Positions 1 to 8,312 are shown, numbered from the stretch's first letter. The stretch: DNA of 26,568 nt from T3Sed10-213 sp012519365 (GCA_033809355.1 JAPXLV010000038.1:1-26568), one strand, 5' to 3'. Numbers and translations: made by a program. Notes: generated by a model from the sequence alone, not told the origin.

Positions 1-74
1 TTTCTGGGCTTTTCGCTCCAGTATACCCGAAAACAACTCCACCTTAAACCCCTGTCCAGTTTTTGGGGACACGC

Positions 75-356
75 TTATATGTCGAGATCGTCGCCAAAAT
101 GTATCTCGACATTTTCTCGGTAAAGTTTATCTGATTCCTTCATTTTGTGCCGCGCGATCATCAGCCGAATTGCATAGCCGATAGCGGAAAACCCGGCCAC
201 AAAAAAAACCGCCGCAGCCAGAAAAGCGAACAGGTCTTTCAATAGAAACACCAGCATCCCAAAACCGATCAGCAATAGACCGGTTATAAACGCTGTCCAT
301 GCCAAACTTTTGGCCGCCTCTGAAAACGGGTCACCTTGATAGAAAAATCGAAACAT
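75..356 (-). CDS. small two-helix membrane protein, unknown function
   Basis: A 93-residue protein with two adjacent hydrophobic segments (about residues 19-38 and 42-66) joined by a very short turn, so probably a helical hairpin in the inner membrane. An amphipathic basic stretch and an acidic C-terminal tail follow and would lie in the cytoplasm. I do not recognise a family. The start at 356 is supported by AAGGA about 6 nt upstream on the minus strand. The gene is divergent from smpB across a 195-bp gap. It could be a small accessory protein, but nothing in the sequence indicates a partner. Confidence rests on the ribosome binding site and the coherent membrane topology, not on homology. 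Confidence 0.6.
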   Translation of the reverse strand: MFRFFYQGDPFSEAAKSLAWTAFITGLLLIGFGMLVFLLKDLFAFLAAAVFFVAGFSAIGYAIRLMIARHKMKESDKLYRENVEIHFGDDLDI

Positions 357-515
357 AATACATCCTTAAAAAGATAAAGGGTCAAGAGAAGTTACTCACC
401 CTCACGACCTTTGGCACAGTCATCCGTACATTTTTCCCATTCTACACTATCTTACGGTTTCGTCCAGTTCAATGTGCGTCAAAAAATCCGCCTCATCATT
501 CCCGCACCTTCGGTC

Positions 516-543
516 TTGCAAACGCAGGGGCTTTTGTTATGAT
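516..543 (+). promoter_or_regulatory. sigma70-like promoter for smpB, leaderless type
   Basis: The -35 candidate TTGCAA (516-521) and the -10 candidate TATGAT (538-543) are separated by 16 nt. The -10 box ends 8 nt before the smpB ATG, so transcription should begin about 1-2 nt before the start codon. No Shine-Dalgarno lies between them. Confidence 0.5.
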
Positions 544-551
544 GGTCGCCT

Positions 552-1025
552 ATGACAGAGCCCAAACACCAACTTACAACCGGTTCCGTAGCACGGAACA
601 AACGCGCTTGGCACGACTATGAAATCGTCGAAAAAGTCGAGGCCGGGCTCCAATTGGTCGGCACCGAAGTGAAGAGTCTGCGAAATAAGCAGTGCGACCT
701 TGAGGGGGCATTTGCGCGAATTCAGGATGGGGAATGCTGGTTGATGGGCTGCAAAATCGCTCCCTACGCACAAGGCGGCTATGTCAATCACGACCCTTTG
801 CGAAAACGTAAACTCCTGCTGCATCGCAGCCAAATTAAAAAAATTCGCACCAAACTGGAGCAACGCGGTTTTACGTTGATTCCGCTAAGTGTTTATTTTA
901 ACTCACGCGGCTTGGCCAAAGTGGAGCTGGGACTGGCTCACGGCAAGCGCAAATACGACAAACGCCGACAACTGCACGAACAACAGGTAAGACGCGATAT
1001 GAATCGCGGCTTTAATCGAAAATGA
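552..1025 (+). CDS. smpB: SsrA-binding protein SmpB
   Basis: SmpB binds tmRNA (SsrA) and delivers it to stalled ribosomes for trans-translation. The 157-residue length is normal. The family pattern is visible from the N-terminus: the RKRAWHDY-type beta-barrel entry, GTEVKSLR near residues 37-44, the conserved LHR...KKI region, and the basic tail beginning GKRKYDKR that inserts in the mRNA channel. No ssrA gene is seen in the flanking intergenic DNA. The ATG at 552 sits 8 nt after a -10-like TATGAT and has no Shine-Dalgarno, so the mRNA may be leaderless. A DUF1844 gene follows 47 nt downstream on the same strand and may be cotranscribed. Confidence 0.96.
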   Translation: MTEPKHQLTTGSVARNKRAWHDYEIVEKVEAGLQLVGTEVKSLRNKQCDLEGAFARIQDGECWLMGCKIAPYAQGGYVNHDPLRKRKLLLHRSQIKKIRTKLEQRGFTLIPLSVYFNSRGLAKVELGLAHGKRKYDKRRQLHEQQVRRDMNRGFNRK

Positions 1026-1072
1026 AAAGATAAGATAACCCCTATTGCTGTAAAGCGAGGAAGGACGACATT

Positions 1073-1450
1073 ATGGCCGATGAAGCCAAAGAAAAAAAAT
1101 TGATCATCGACGAAGATTGGAAAGCACAGGCCCAAAAAGAAAAACAACAGCTCAAAGAAGAAGTGGAAAAGGCCTCTTCGAGAAAAGAGCGTTCCGATTT
1201 GCCGGAGGCCGATTTTGCCGGGCTGGTCAGCATGCTGGCTACCCAGGCTTTTTATGCGTTGGGGCTGATTCGTACCGAAGAAGACAAAGACAAACAGATC
1301 GAGCCGGACTGGGCGATGGCACGCTATAATATAGACTTGCTGGCGATGCTTGAGGACAAATGCAAAGGCAATTTGCAGCCGGAGGAAAAGGCAATGCTCG
1401 ATGCCACACTTAGCCAATTGCGGATTGCCTTTGTCGAATTATCAAAATAA
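1073..1450 (+). CDS. DUF1844 domain-containing protein
   Basis: A 125-residue soluble protein. The N-terminal half (about residues 5-45) is highly charged and likely helical or coiled coil. The C-terminal half matches the DUF1844 pattern: DFAGLVSMLATQAFYALGL, then a Pro-containing loop, NIDLLAMLEDKCKGNL, and a final helix. DUF1844 proteins are short, widespread in Planctomycetota and Acidobacteriota, and have no established function. The start is supported by GAGGAAGG about 8 nt upstream. The gene lies between smpB and trpC on the same strand. Family assignment is by motif recognition. Confidence 0.85.
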   Translation: MADEAKEKKLIIDEDWKAQAQKEKQQLKEEVEKASSRKERSDLPEADFAGLVSMLATQAFYALGLIRTEEDKDKQIEPDWAMARYNIDLLAMLEDKCKGNLQPEEKAMLDATLSQLRIAFVELSK

Positions 1451-1461
1451 GACCAAAACAA

Positions 1462-1503
1462 GATGTCTGACTTTTGATTTCTGATGTCTGACCTCCGATT
1501 TCT
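1462..1503 (+). repeat. two 21-bp tandem repeats with a 7-bp sub-period
   Basis: Two adjacent 21-bp units (1462-1482 and 1483-1503) differ at three positions. Each unit divides into three heptamers beginning with GA, and the pattern runs on imperfectly to about 1510, where GAGGA serves as the trpC ribosome binding site. The repeat fills most of the DUF1844-trpC gap. It is not a hairpin, so it is unlikely to be a terminator. Confidence 0.75.
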
Positions 1504-1518
1504 GAGCTGAGGATAACA

Positions 1519-2337
1519 ATGGAACACATACTCGATATGATTTTGGCGGACACCCGCCAGGCCTTAGTGCGTCGCAAAGCGGAAGTTTCGCTTGAAATCC
1601 TGAAAGAAAAAGCCCTCGTTCAGCCCAAATGCCGCAATTTCTATCATGCGGTCACAAAACCCAATCGGCGTGGCCTGAATGTCATCGCCGAGATCAAAAA
1701 AGCCTCGCCCTCGGCCGGGCTAATTCGCGAGGATTTTGACCCTGTTCAGATCGCCCAAATCTATCAAACCTGCGGCGCCGATGCGGTCAGTGTACTGACC
1801 GAGGAAAAGTATTTTCAGGGTCGATTGGAATATCTCACGACCGTCAAAGAGGCGATTCAACTGCCGGTGTTGCGAAAGGATTTTATTGTCGATCCGTATC
1901 AGGTTTATGAGGCCCGAGCCGCCGGTGCTGATGCGATTTTGCTGATTGCCGAGGCCCTGACGCCGTCGATGCTGATGGATTTGCTGATTTTGGCCAATGA
2001 CTTGACGCTGACGACACTGATTGAGGTACATGACGCCGATTCGCTGCTGCAAGTTCGCAGTCTAATCGGTTTCCCCCAAAAACACTACAGCGTCTTGGGT
2101 ATCAACAACCGCGATCTGCGTACGATGCAAGTGGATATCAACACCACCGCCCGCCTGGCCGAGTTGGTTGAGCAGCGCCGCGAGCTGATCGCCGAAAGCG
2201 GCATTCGCTCTCGCCGCGACGTAGAAAAATTGATTCGTCTCGGTATCGGCGGCGTATTGATCGGCCAGACGCTGTGTGCCGCGCCCGATATTGCCGCGAA
2301 GTTTAACGAACTCTTTGAGCCGGAGCCAAGGGAGTGA
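1519..2337 (+). CDS. trpC: indole-3-glycerol phosphate synthase
   Basis: TrpC converts 1-(2-carboxyphenylamino)-1-deoxyribulose 5-phosphate to indole-3-glycerol phosphate, a late step of tryptophan synthesis. The 272-residue TIM barrel shows the family's conserved segments in order: AEIKKASPSAGLIR (catalytic Lys), LRKDFIVDPYQVYEARAAGA, LIEVHD, GINNRDL (catalytic Asn), AESGIRSR and VLIGQTL (phosphate site). The start has GAGGA about 6 nt upstream. No other trp gene is in the window, so the pathway is not clustered here. The stop overlaps the start of the following transporter gene by 4 nt (GTGA), which suggests translational coupling. Confidence 0.95.
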   Translation: MEHILDMILADTRQALVRRKAEVSLEILKEKALVQPKCRNFYHAVTKPNRRGLNVIAEIKKASPSAGLIREDFDPVQIAQIYQTCGADAVSVLTEEKYFQGRLEYLTTVKEAIQLPVLRKDFIVDPYQVYEARAAGADAILLIAEALTPSMLMDLLILANDLTLTTLIEVHDADSLLQVRSLIGFPQKHYSVLGINNRDLRTMQVDINTTARLAELVEQRRELIAESGIRSRRDVEKLIRLGIGGVLIGQTLCAAPDIAAKFNELFEPEPRE

Positions 2338-3146
2338 ACCCTGTAACGTTGTCCACCATCGGCTTGGCAATGGGCCTGTTCGGAGGCATGCTCGGCATCG
2401 GCGGCTCACTGATTATGATCCCGGCTTTGGTGTTTTTTTACGGCGAAAATCAACACCTCTATCAGGCATCGTCGATGATCTGCAATTTTTGCGTAGCTTC
2501 GGCCTCACTTTTAGCCCATCGAAAGGCCCGGACCTTGGTTCCCGAAGTACTGTGGCGCATGATTCCAATGGCGGTGGCAGGTATTGTCGCCGGCGTGGCG
2601 CTGAGCAATATTCCTTTTTTTGCAGGCAAAAATAGTTACCTTCTGGCCCGTTTGTTCGGCGGCTATTTGGCGGCAGTGGCAATCTATAATGCCGCACGCA
2701 TGTCCCGCCGACCTGCGCCCAGTAGCAACGTGAGCAACCCCGGCGCCTATCAAACGCCTCTATTAAAAAAAATCTCAAGCGGTATCGGCCTGCTAACCGG
2801 ATTGGCCGCCGGTTTGCTGGGAATCGGAGCCGGCTCGGTGGCTACGCCCCTGCAGCAGTTTTTGCTGCGTCTCCCACTGACGCAGGCAATGAGCAATTCT
2901 GCCTCCATTATTGTCGGCATCGCCTGGATCGGCGCTGTTTACAAAACCGCCACATTGCCGCAACACGGAATCGCCGTTTCCGACTCGCTTAAAATTGCCG
3001 CCTGGATTATCCCGACGGCACTGCTGGGCGGATTCGTAGGGGGCCACTTGATGCACCTCTTGCCCCGTTGGGTTGTCAGAGGATTATTTATCGCCGTGTG
3101 CCTTGTCGGCGCGTGGAAGCTACTTACCGTTTCGCCGGCCGCATAG
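2334..3146 (+). CDS. TauE/SafE family permease
   Basis: A 270-residue integral membrane protein of the TauE/SafE (sulfite exporter / DUF81) family, whose members move sulfite, sulfoacetate or other organic anions across the inner membrane. The family's internal duplication is visible: GLFGGMLGIGGSLIMIPAL near residues 14-32 and a second copy, GLAAGLLGIGAGS, in the middle. About eight hydrophobic segments are present, with a short polar loop between the halves. The GTG start at 2334 overlaps the trpC stop by 4 nt. The substrate cannot be predicted, and pairing with trpC does not point to an obvious one. Confidence 0.85.
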   Translation: MNPVTLSTIGLAMGLFGGMLGIGGSLIMIPALVFFYGENQHLYQASSMICNFCVASASLLAHRKARTLVPEVLWRMIPMAVAGIVAGVALSNIPFFAGKNSYLLARLFGGYLAAVAIYNAARMSRRPAPSSNVSNPGAYQTPLLKKISSGIGLLTGLAAGLLGIGAGSVATPLQQFLLRLPLTQAMSNSASIIVGIAWIGAVYKTATLPQHGIAVSDSLKIAAWIIPTALLGGFVGGHLMHLLPRWVVRGLFIAVCLVGAWKLLTVSPAA

Positions 3147-3240
3147 CGCCTTTAACAAAACACTCTGCTTTCCGGAACATACGATCCCGCGGGGCATGCC
3201 CTCTCTTATCCCTTTGACCATCTTTTGTGACTACTACAAA

Positions 3241-4125
3241 TCAGAGCATCGGAATATAGCCGTGATTCATATACTCCATATCAGGATTATTATTCTGTAC
3301 TCGATCGGTAATTGTCCCCTTCATTAAATCAATAGTCCGCTGGTCTTCCCATCGTTTTTTCTCCGCGTGTCCGTCGGCAAACCCAATGGTACTCTGATCG
3401 TTGTGATAATAAGCCGGCCAATCCCACCATTGCCAGTAGTTGCCGTTTTCCATCAACACAAAACCGCCTTGATTCCATACTTGTTGCTTGGCAGAAACAT
3501 CTTCTTCCACGAACACATGCTTATTGCCCGGCGACCGAATGTCAGTAAAACGAGTAGCTACCTTCAGTACGCGTGTTTGGCCGTTTGGCATGTTCACAGT
3601 GCGATATTGTGAAATCGGTGAATAAAGCCCACCCGAGCGCCGTATAAAATCTTCTCCATTCATCAACCCTGTAATCGCGTAGCTGCGATACACCGCATAG
3701 GGCTCAATTTCTCGAACCATCGTGCGGTCCCCAGGGCAATGGTACAACTCGACATCGTTGGTATAGGGAAATAGTTTTCCCGCACGAATACCGTTGAGCC
3801 GATATTCAAGGGTAATCTCATTATCAGGGGGGACGACATGTAATTCAGGATTATCACTGTCGTGATATAAGGGACGTTCAACCCAGCGATAAGGAGTGGC
3901 ACGGGTACCGGAGTAATACGTTGAGCCGCCTACAAGCAGTCCATCATAATTTTCTTGATACAGGTGCCATGCTGTCGACAGTCCTTTTTGGTTCGCCAGA
4001 CATACTGCACCCGTGGCCACTTCCTTGACCACACGCAGCGACGGGACAATAATCGACATAAGCAGGGCGATAATAGCGATGACAACCAGCAGTTCAATGA
4101 GCGTAAAGGCCTTTGTGCGTTCCAT
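3241..4125 (-). CDS. prepilin-type N-terminal cleavage protein with H-x9-DG tail
   Basis: A 294-residue type II pseudopilin-like protein. The N-terminus has the prepilin peptidase site, with Lys-Ala before FTLIELLVV and a 20-residue hydrophobic helix. The -1 residue is Ala rather than the commoner Gly, and Glu5 of the mature form is present. The C-terminal region ends with an H-x9-DG motif (HNDQSTIGFADG), typical of the large prepilin-like families of Planctomycetota and Lentisphaerota. I prefer the ATG at 4125 because GAGGA lies 5 nt upstream. An in-frame ATG at 4137 would add four residues but has no ribosome binding site. No secretion or pilus machinery is nearby. Family members are numerous in such genomes and their function is unknown. 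Confidence 0.9.
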   Translation of the reverse strand: MERTKAFTLIELLVVIAIIALLMSIIVPSLRVVKEVATGAVCLANQKGLSTAWHLYQENYDGLLVGGSTYYSGTRATPYRWVERPLYHDSDNPELHVVPPDNEITLEYRLNGIRAGKLFPYTNDVELYHCPGDRTMVREIEPYAVYRSYAITGLMNGEDFIRRSGGLYSPISQYRTVNMPNGQTRVLKVATRFTDIRSPGNKHVFVEEDVSAKQQVWNQGGFVLMENGNYWQWWDWPAYYHNDQSTIGFADGHAEKKRWEDQRTIDLMKGTITDRVQNNNPDMEYMNHGYIPML

Positions 4126-4225
4126 ATCGATCCTCATCTTAAGAATTGTGAAAAGAGAATGAAATTTATTCTATAAACCATCTGTGGCTTCCGGCCTAAA
4201 TTGAATACTGTGAACCACTCCATTT

Positions 4226-4255
4226 ATTATAGGCATATAATTTACAAATTCTAAA
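4226..4255 (-). promoter_or_regulatory. candidate promoter for the prepilin-like gene
   Basis: On the minus strand, TTTAGA (4255-4250) is followed by an 18-nt spacer and a perfect TATAAT (4231-4226). The predicted transcript starts near 4219, leaving a leader of about 95 nt with GAGGA before the ATG at 4125. The weak -35 and AT-rich context make this tentative. Confidence 0.35.
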
Positions 4256-4422
4256 TAAATTCACAAAAAATTGCATTTATTCGTAAAAAAAATATACAAC
4301 TTGTCTTTATGCGAACATTTTTACTCTTCATCTATCCAACAGATGTCAGCCTTCACAGTGAGAAACTCTAAAATCACAGTTGGAATTTCATTATCGGAAG
4401 CGAATTTCTTTGCAAAAAAGTG

Positions 4423-4451
4423 GTTACACTTTTGCGGTTTTTGTTTACAAT
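4423..4451 (+). promoter_or_regulatory. sigma70-like promoter for maf, leaderless type
   Basis: GTTACA (4423-4428), a 17-nt spacer and TACAAT (4446-4451). The -10 box ends 8 nt before the maf ATG at 4460, so transcription should begin within about 2 nt of the start codon. There is no Shine-Dalgarno before this ATG. Confidence 0.45.
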
Positions 4452-4459
4452 ACCTGCCC

Positions 4460-5056
4460 ATGGAAACACCCAAAGAGGTACAATTTATCTTGGCCTCCGT
4501 CTCACCGCGACGGCAAGACCTGCTTCGTCAGGCCGGTTATCATTTTGCCGTTGAGCCGTCTTGCATCGATGAGAGGGCGTTTGAGCAGAATGCCTCTGAT
4601 TCGCAGCAACTCAGTAAACAACTGGCGTTGGCCAAAGCCTTAGAGGTCGCTCGACGCTATCCTGAACAGGTTGTCGTAGGGGCCGATACGGTTGTCGATG
4701 CCGACGGCCGAATCATTGGCAAACCAGATGATGCCGCTCATGCTGAACAAATCACCCGTTTGCTCTTTAACCGTCCGCATAAGGTCATCACCGGCGTAGC
4801 GGTGGTGTGCCGTGCCAAAGACGTTCAAATTGTCGAAGCCGACATTTCGACCATTTATCCTCGCCCACTGACCGAACAGCAAATCGCCGCACATATTGCC
4901 TCGGGCAACTGGCAGGGCAAGGCAGGGGCTTACGGTATTCAGGAATCCGGCGACGAGTTTATTCTTCGTGTTGACGGCTCGTACACCAACGTGATGGGCC
5001 TGCCGATAGAACGCATCAAACAAATCTTGGGCTCGATGGGCATACGCCCCTACTGA
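4460..5056 (+). CDS. maf: Maf family nucleotide pyrophosphatase
   Basis: Maf proteins hydrolyse non-canonical or excess nucleoside triphosphates (dTTP/UTP or modified pyrimidines) to monophosphates and pyrophosphate. The 198-residue length is normal. Conserved elements are present: the N-terminal ASVSPRR nucleotide-binding loop, GADTVV with the catalytic Asp, the IIGKP segment, and the KAGAYGIQ...GSYTNVMGLP region near the C-terminus, which resembles the dTTPase/UTPase (YhdE) subgroup. The frame is open upstream to 4271, but homology begins at METPKEVQF, and a promoter ending at 4451 would exclude the longer start. The gene is convergent with the COG2509 gene, with 47 bp between stops. Confidence 0.93.
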   Translation: METPKEVQFILASVSPRRQDLLRQAGYHFAVEPSCIDERAFEQNASDSQQLSKQLALAKALEVARRYPEQVVVGADTVVDADGRIIGKPDDAAHAEQITRLLFNRPHKVITGVAVVCRAKDVQIVEADISTIYPRPLTEQQIAAHIASGNWQGKAGAYGIQESGDEFILRVDGSYTNVMGLPIERIKQILGSMGIRPY

Positions 5057-5103
5057 GATGTTTGCTATAAGTGGCACGCCGGTTGTGGCCAAAAGTTTAA
5101 GAA

Positions 5104-6714
5104 TTACGAACCGTACGTCTGCGACACATTTTTGCAGATCGCCTCGGCAGCCTTAAGGCCGTCCACGGCCGCTGAGATGATCCCACCGGCATAGCCTGCC
5201 CCCTCGCCGGCGGGGTACAGTCCTTTGATTGAAAGACTCTGCAAGCTTTCATCACGCACCATCCGCAACGGACACGAACTTCGCGATTCAACTGCCGTCA
5301 ACACCGCATCCGGAAAGGCAAATCCCTTTAGTTTTTTATCCATTTCCAAAATTGCTTCACGCAGTGTTATCGCTACAAAATCCGGCAGACACGCACTCAC
5401 ATCGGCAGGCTTGACAGCGGGTCTGTAAGAAGCAGCAACACGTCCCATTGTCAGCGAAGGCCGACCGGCCAAAAAATCCTCCACACGTTGCGCAGGGGCA
5501 ACATAACCTCCGCCGCCGAGGACAAAGGCCTTTTGTTCCCATTGCCGCTGAAAAGCGATTCCCGCCAGCGGGCCGCTCGCGCCGAAATCGGCCGGTGTTA
5601 CGCCGACCAGAAGGGCACTGTTAGCGTTGGCTTCACTCCGCGCATAACGGCTCATCCCGTTGGTCACAATGCCTCCCGGCTCACTCGAGGCGGCAATAAC
5701 CTGTCCGCCGGGACACATACAAAACGTATAAGCCGATCGTCCTGAACGGGCGTGATGAACCAGTTTGTAATCAGCCGCCCCAAGCTGCGGATGTCCGGCA
5801 AAGCGGCCATACTGGGTCTGATCAATCAGCGATTGCGGGTGTTCAATACGAACGCCGATAGAAAAAGGCTTGGCCTCCATACACACCCCTCGGCCAAGCA
5901 GCATTTCAAATGTATCGCGGGCGCTGTGACCTGGTGCCAGGATTAGCGTCATCGTGTCGATGACTTCTCCGTCGTTGACAATGACGCCGACTATCCGGCC
6001 GTCTCGAACGACAATATCGGTCAATTTGGTCTCAAAACGCACCTGCCCGCCAAGGGACAAAATCTTGTTGCGGAGGGTCTTTACCACAGTAACGAGACGA
6101 TCGCTGCCGATATGCGGCCTTGCGTCATAAAGGATCTCTTCCGGTGCACCGGCGGCGACCAGTTCGAGCAGGATTTTTTGCACACGGTGGTGTTTATCCT
6201 TGATTTGTGTGGTCAACTTGCCGTCTGAAAACGTCCCAGCGCCGCCTTCACCAAAGGGGACGTTCGATTCAGGATTGAGAATGCCGTCTCGCCAAAACGT
6301 CTGCACATCGCGAAGGCGGGCCTTGACCTCCTTGCCGCGTTCAATCAGGATGGGCTTTGCGCCCGCTTGAGCCAACAAGAGGGCGGCAAACAGGCCGCAT
6401 GGCCCCGCACCGACGATCACCGGCGGCCTGCCGTCGGAAGTCGAAAAATGCGGCACTCTAAAGGATGTCTGCGGAGCTGCTGCAATATGCGGATCCCCAG
6501 CGCATCGCTTGAGAACCTGCTGCTCGTCGGCCGTTTCCACATCCACGCAATAAACCGCCAGTATCCGATGTTTTTTCCGGGCGTCGATGGACTTACGCAC
6601 AAGGCGTATAGGCCCCAACTCCTCAAGCGAGACGCCGAGTTTGTTCGCTGCCGCCTTAGCCAAGGCATCAGGCTCATGATCAAAAGGCAGGGGAATGTCT
6701 CGAATTCGAATCAT
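5104..6714 (-). CDS. COG2509-type FAD-dependent oxidoreductase
   Basis: A 536-residue flavoprotein resembling the uncharacterised FAD-dependent dehydrogenases of COG2509. A roughly 95-residue N-terminal domain (MIRIRDIPLP...) precedes the dinucleotide-binding GxGxxG of VIVGAGPCGLFAA at residues 99-111. PFGEGGAGTFSDGKL follows, a hallmark segment of this family, then a second nucleotide-contact region (LAPGHSARD), CMCPGGQVI, and the C-terminal FAD-closing GLYPAGEGAGYAGGI. The physiological substrate is unknown. The start at 6714 is 9 nt from a -10-like box and has no Shine-Dalgarno. The gene is divergent from lpdA, another flavoprotein disulfide reductase-fold enzyme, but no functional link is evident. 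Confidence 0.9.
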   Translation of the reverse strand: MIRIRDIPLPFDHEPDALAKAAANKLGVSLEELGPIRLVRKSIDARKKHRILAVYCVDVETADEQQVLKRCAGDPHIAAAPQTSFRVPHFSTSDGRPPVIVGAGPCGLFAALLLAQAGAKPILIERGKEVKARLRDVQTFWRDGILNPESNVPFGEGGAGTFSDGKLTTQIKDKHHRVQKILLELVAAGAPEEILYDARPHIGSDRLVTVVKTLRNKILSLGGQVRFETKLTDIVVRDGRIVGVIVNDGEVIDTMTLILAPGHSARDTFEMLLGRGVCMEAKPFSIGVRIEHPQSLIDQTQYGRFAGHPQLGAADYKLVHHARSGRSAYTFCMCPGGQVIAASSEPGGIVTNGMSRYARSEANANSALLVGVTPADFGASGPLAGIAFQRQWEQKAFVLGGGGYVAPAQRVEDFLAGRPSLTMGRVAASYRPAVKPADVSACLPDFVAITLREAILEMDKKLKGFAFPDAVLTAVESRSSCPLRMVRDESLQSLSIKGLYPAGEGAGYAGGIISAAVDGLKAAEAICKNVSQTYGS

Positions 6715-6723
6715 AACCGTGAT

Positions 6724-6751
6724 ACTGTACTTATAAGGACGATTTTGTCAA
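6724..6751 (-). promoter_or_regulatory. sigma70-like promoter for the COG2509 gene, leaderless type
   Basis: On the minus strand a perfect TTGACA (6751-6746), a 16-nt spacer and TACAGT (6729-6724). The -10 ends 9 nt before the ATG at 6714, predicting a leader of about 2-3 nt. The intervening bases contain no Shine-Dalgarno. Confidence 0.5.
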
Positions 6752-6813
6752 GCAGGCAACGTATCCAATTGTTCAGTTGCGTTTGGTTCAGTGTGTTATA
6801 GGCCTTTTTGGTT

Positions 6814-6841
6814 TTGATTTTTGACTCGGGTTCTGTAGAAT
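6814..6841 (+). promoter_or_regulatory. candidate promoter for lpdA
   Basis: TTGATT (6814-6819), a 16-nt spacer and TAGAAT (6836-6841). The predicted start near 6848 gives a leader of about 73 nt with GGAG 7 nt before the lpdA ATG. This is a conventional leader, in contrast to the divergent gene. Confidence 0.4.
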
Positions 6842-6920
6842 AACAGCTGAACGTTTCAGCAGATTTGGCGTTCTGCTTTGATCCAAGCAAAAAATACGCA
6901 CCTTCAATCGGAGTAAAGCA

Positions 6921-8309
6921 ATGGCAGAGCGGTTTGATGTGGTGGTTATCGGCGGCGGCCCGGGCGGCTACGCCTCGGCGATTCGCTGTGCACAAAAAGG
7001 GGCCACTGTTGCCCTGGTGGAAAAAAAGTCCATGGGCGGTACTTGTTTGAACGTTGGCTGCATTCCTTCAAAAGCCCTGTTAGCTTCGGTGCATTTTCTC
7101 ACCCAGGCCAAACACGCCAATCTGATGGGGCTGGACATTCAAGGGACTATCTGTCCTAATTGGCCGAAGATAATTGCCCGAAAGGACGCCATCGTCGCCG
7201 GCTTTACCAAGGGCGTTACCGGCCTGCTTCAAAGCAACGGCATCAAAATCTTCAACGGCTCCGGTATTGCAATTGCGCCGGGCAAGGTCTCCGTCAGCGG
7301 ACAGGATTCAGCTCAATTGGAATGCAAAACCCTCATTCTGGCCACCGGCTCGGAACCGATTAACATCCCGACTTTTCCGTTTGATTACAAAACCATCATC
7401 AGCAGCACTGAAGCGCTCAGTCTTGAACAGATTCCCGCTTCAATGGTGATTATCGGCGGCGGCGTCATCGGGTGTGAAATGGCCTGCATCTATGCCGCTG
7501 TGGGCTGCAAAGTCACCCTTGTTGAGGCCTTATCCCACCTGTTGCCGAATGAAGATGCTTGGGTCGGCGGCCTGCTGGCCAAAGAATTCAAAAAACTCGG
7601 CATTACCTCCGTGGTCAACTGCAAAGTAACCGCTGTGCAGACCGGCTCCGACGGGGCAACCGTCCAACTTGAGGACGGCCAAGCTATCGCCGCCGAAAAG
7701 GTTCTGGTCGCGGTGGGGCGGCGGGCTCGGTGTGATAAAGAAACCGTCGAAAATCTCGGCCTGAAAATGAATGGGTCTGCGATTGCCGTCGACAAACGTA
7801 TGCAAACCAGCGTCCCCGGCGTGTACGCCGTCGGCGATGCGGTCGGCACCACCTATCTGGCCCATGGCGCATTTCAGGAAGCCCAAGTCGCGTCGGACAA
7901 CATTGCCGGACACAGCAAACAGATGGGCGATTACACTCTCATCCCCCGTGCGGTTTATTCCTTTCCCGAAGTCGCCTCAGTGGGCTTGAATGAACAAAAG
8001 TGCGCCGAGCAGGGGGTGGACGTAATCATTGGAAAGGCCCCGTTCCGTGCCAATGGGCGGAGTGTCGCGCATAACGAAGGGGTCGGTGAAATCCGTGTCC
8101 TCCGTAACAAAACGGACGATAAAATCCTCGGCGTTACCATGGTCGGAGCAAGCGTAACAGAACTTGTTGCGGCCGCCCGTGCGTTGATTGGCAGTACTGA
8201 AAAAATCGAAGATATCTGCTTTGCCCATCCGACCGTCTCGGAGGTGCTCAAAGAAGCGTGGGAAGACGCCTTCGGCCTTAGCCTGCACGTACCGCCGTCA
8301 AAAAAATAA
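6921..8309 (+). CDS. lpdA: dihydrolipoyl dehydrogenase
   Basis: Dihydrolipoamide dehydrogenase (E3) reoxidises the lipoyl arm of 2-oxoacid dehydrogenase complexes or of the glycine cleavage system, passing electrons to NAD+. The 462-residue length is typical. FAD binding is shown by GGGPGG at residues 11-16 and the redox-active pair is Cys42-x4-Cys47 in GGTCLNVGCIPSK. The NAD-binding domain has IIGGGVIGCEMA, the second FAD segment is GVYAVGDAV, and the dimer-interface catalytic pair is His436/Glu441 in FAHPTVSE. A Shine-Dalgarno GGAG lies 7 nt upstream. No E1, E2 or gcv gene is adjacent. Its stop is only 3 bp from the stop of the convergent regulator gene. Confidence 0.95.
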   Translation: MAERFDVVVIGGGPGGYASAIRCAQKGATVALVEKKSMGGTCLNVGCIPSKALLASVHFLTQAKHANLMGLDIQGTICPNWPKIIARKDAIVAGFTKGVTGLLQSNGIKIFNGSGIAIAPGKVSVSGQDSAQLECKTLILATGSEPINIPTFPFDYKTIISSTEALSLEQIPASMVIIGGGVIGCEMACIYAAVGCKVTLVEALSHLLPNEDAWVGGLLAKEFKKLGITSVVNCKVTAVQTGSDGATVQLEDGQAIAAEKVLVAVGRRARCDKETVENLGLKMNGSAIAVDKRMQTSVPGVYAVGDAVGTTYLAHGAFQEAQVASDNIAGHSKQMGDYTLIPRAVYSFPEVASVGLNEQKCAEQGVDVIIGKAPFRANGRSVAHNEGVGEIRVLRNKTDDKILGVTMVGASVTELVAAARALIGSTEKIEDICFAHPTVSEVLKEAWEDAFGLSLHVPPSKK

Positions 8310-8312
8310 AGC

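Larger units (their letters stand above)
4126..4459. other. AT-rich divergent intergenic region
   Basis: This 334-bp gap separates the divergent prepilin-like gene and maf. It is much richer in A and T than its flanks. A plausible promoter for the prepilin-like gene is TTTAGA (minus strand, 4255-4250), an 18-nt spacer and TATAAT (4231-4226), giving a leader of roughly 95 nt. The maf promoter lies at 4423-4451. An open frame continues upstream of maf from 4271, but it is rich in Phe, Ser and Cys and is not part of Maf. I see no RNA gene or repeat here. Confidence 0.5.

Noticed and set aside
4271..4459. Upstream extension of the maf reading frame by 63 residues
   Set aside because: The extension is low-complexity-like, AT-rich and unrelated to Maf, whose homology begins at 4460, and a promoter ends at 4451.
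5072..5088. Sigma54-like TGGCAC-N5-TTGTGG
   Set aside because: The -12 element lacks GC, and it points into the end of a convergent gene, so there is nothing to transcribe.
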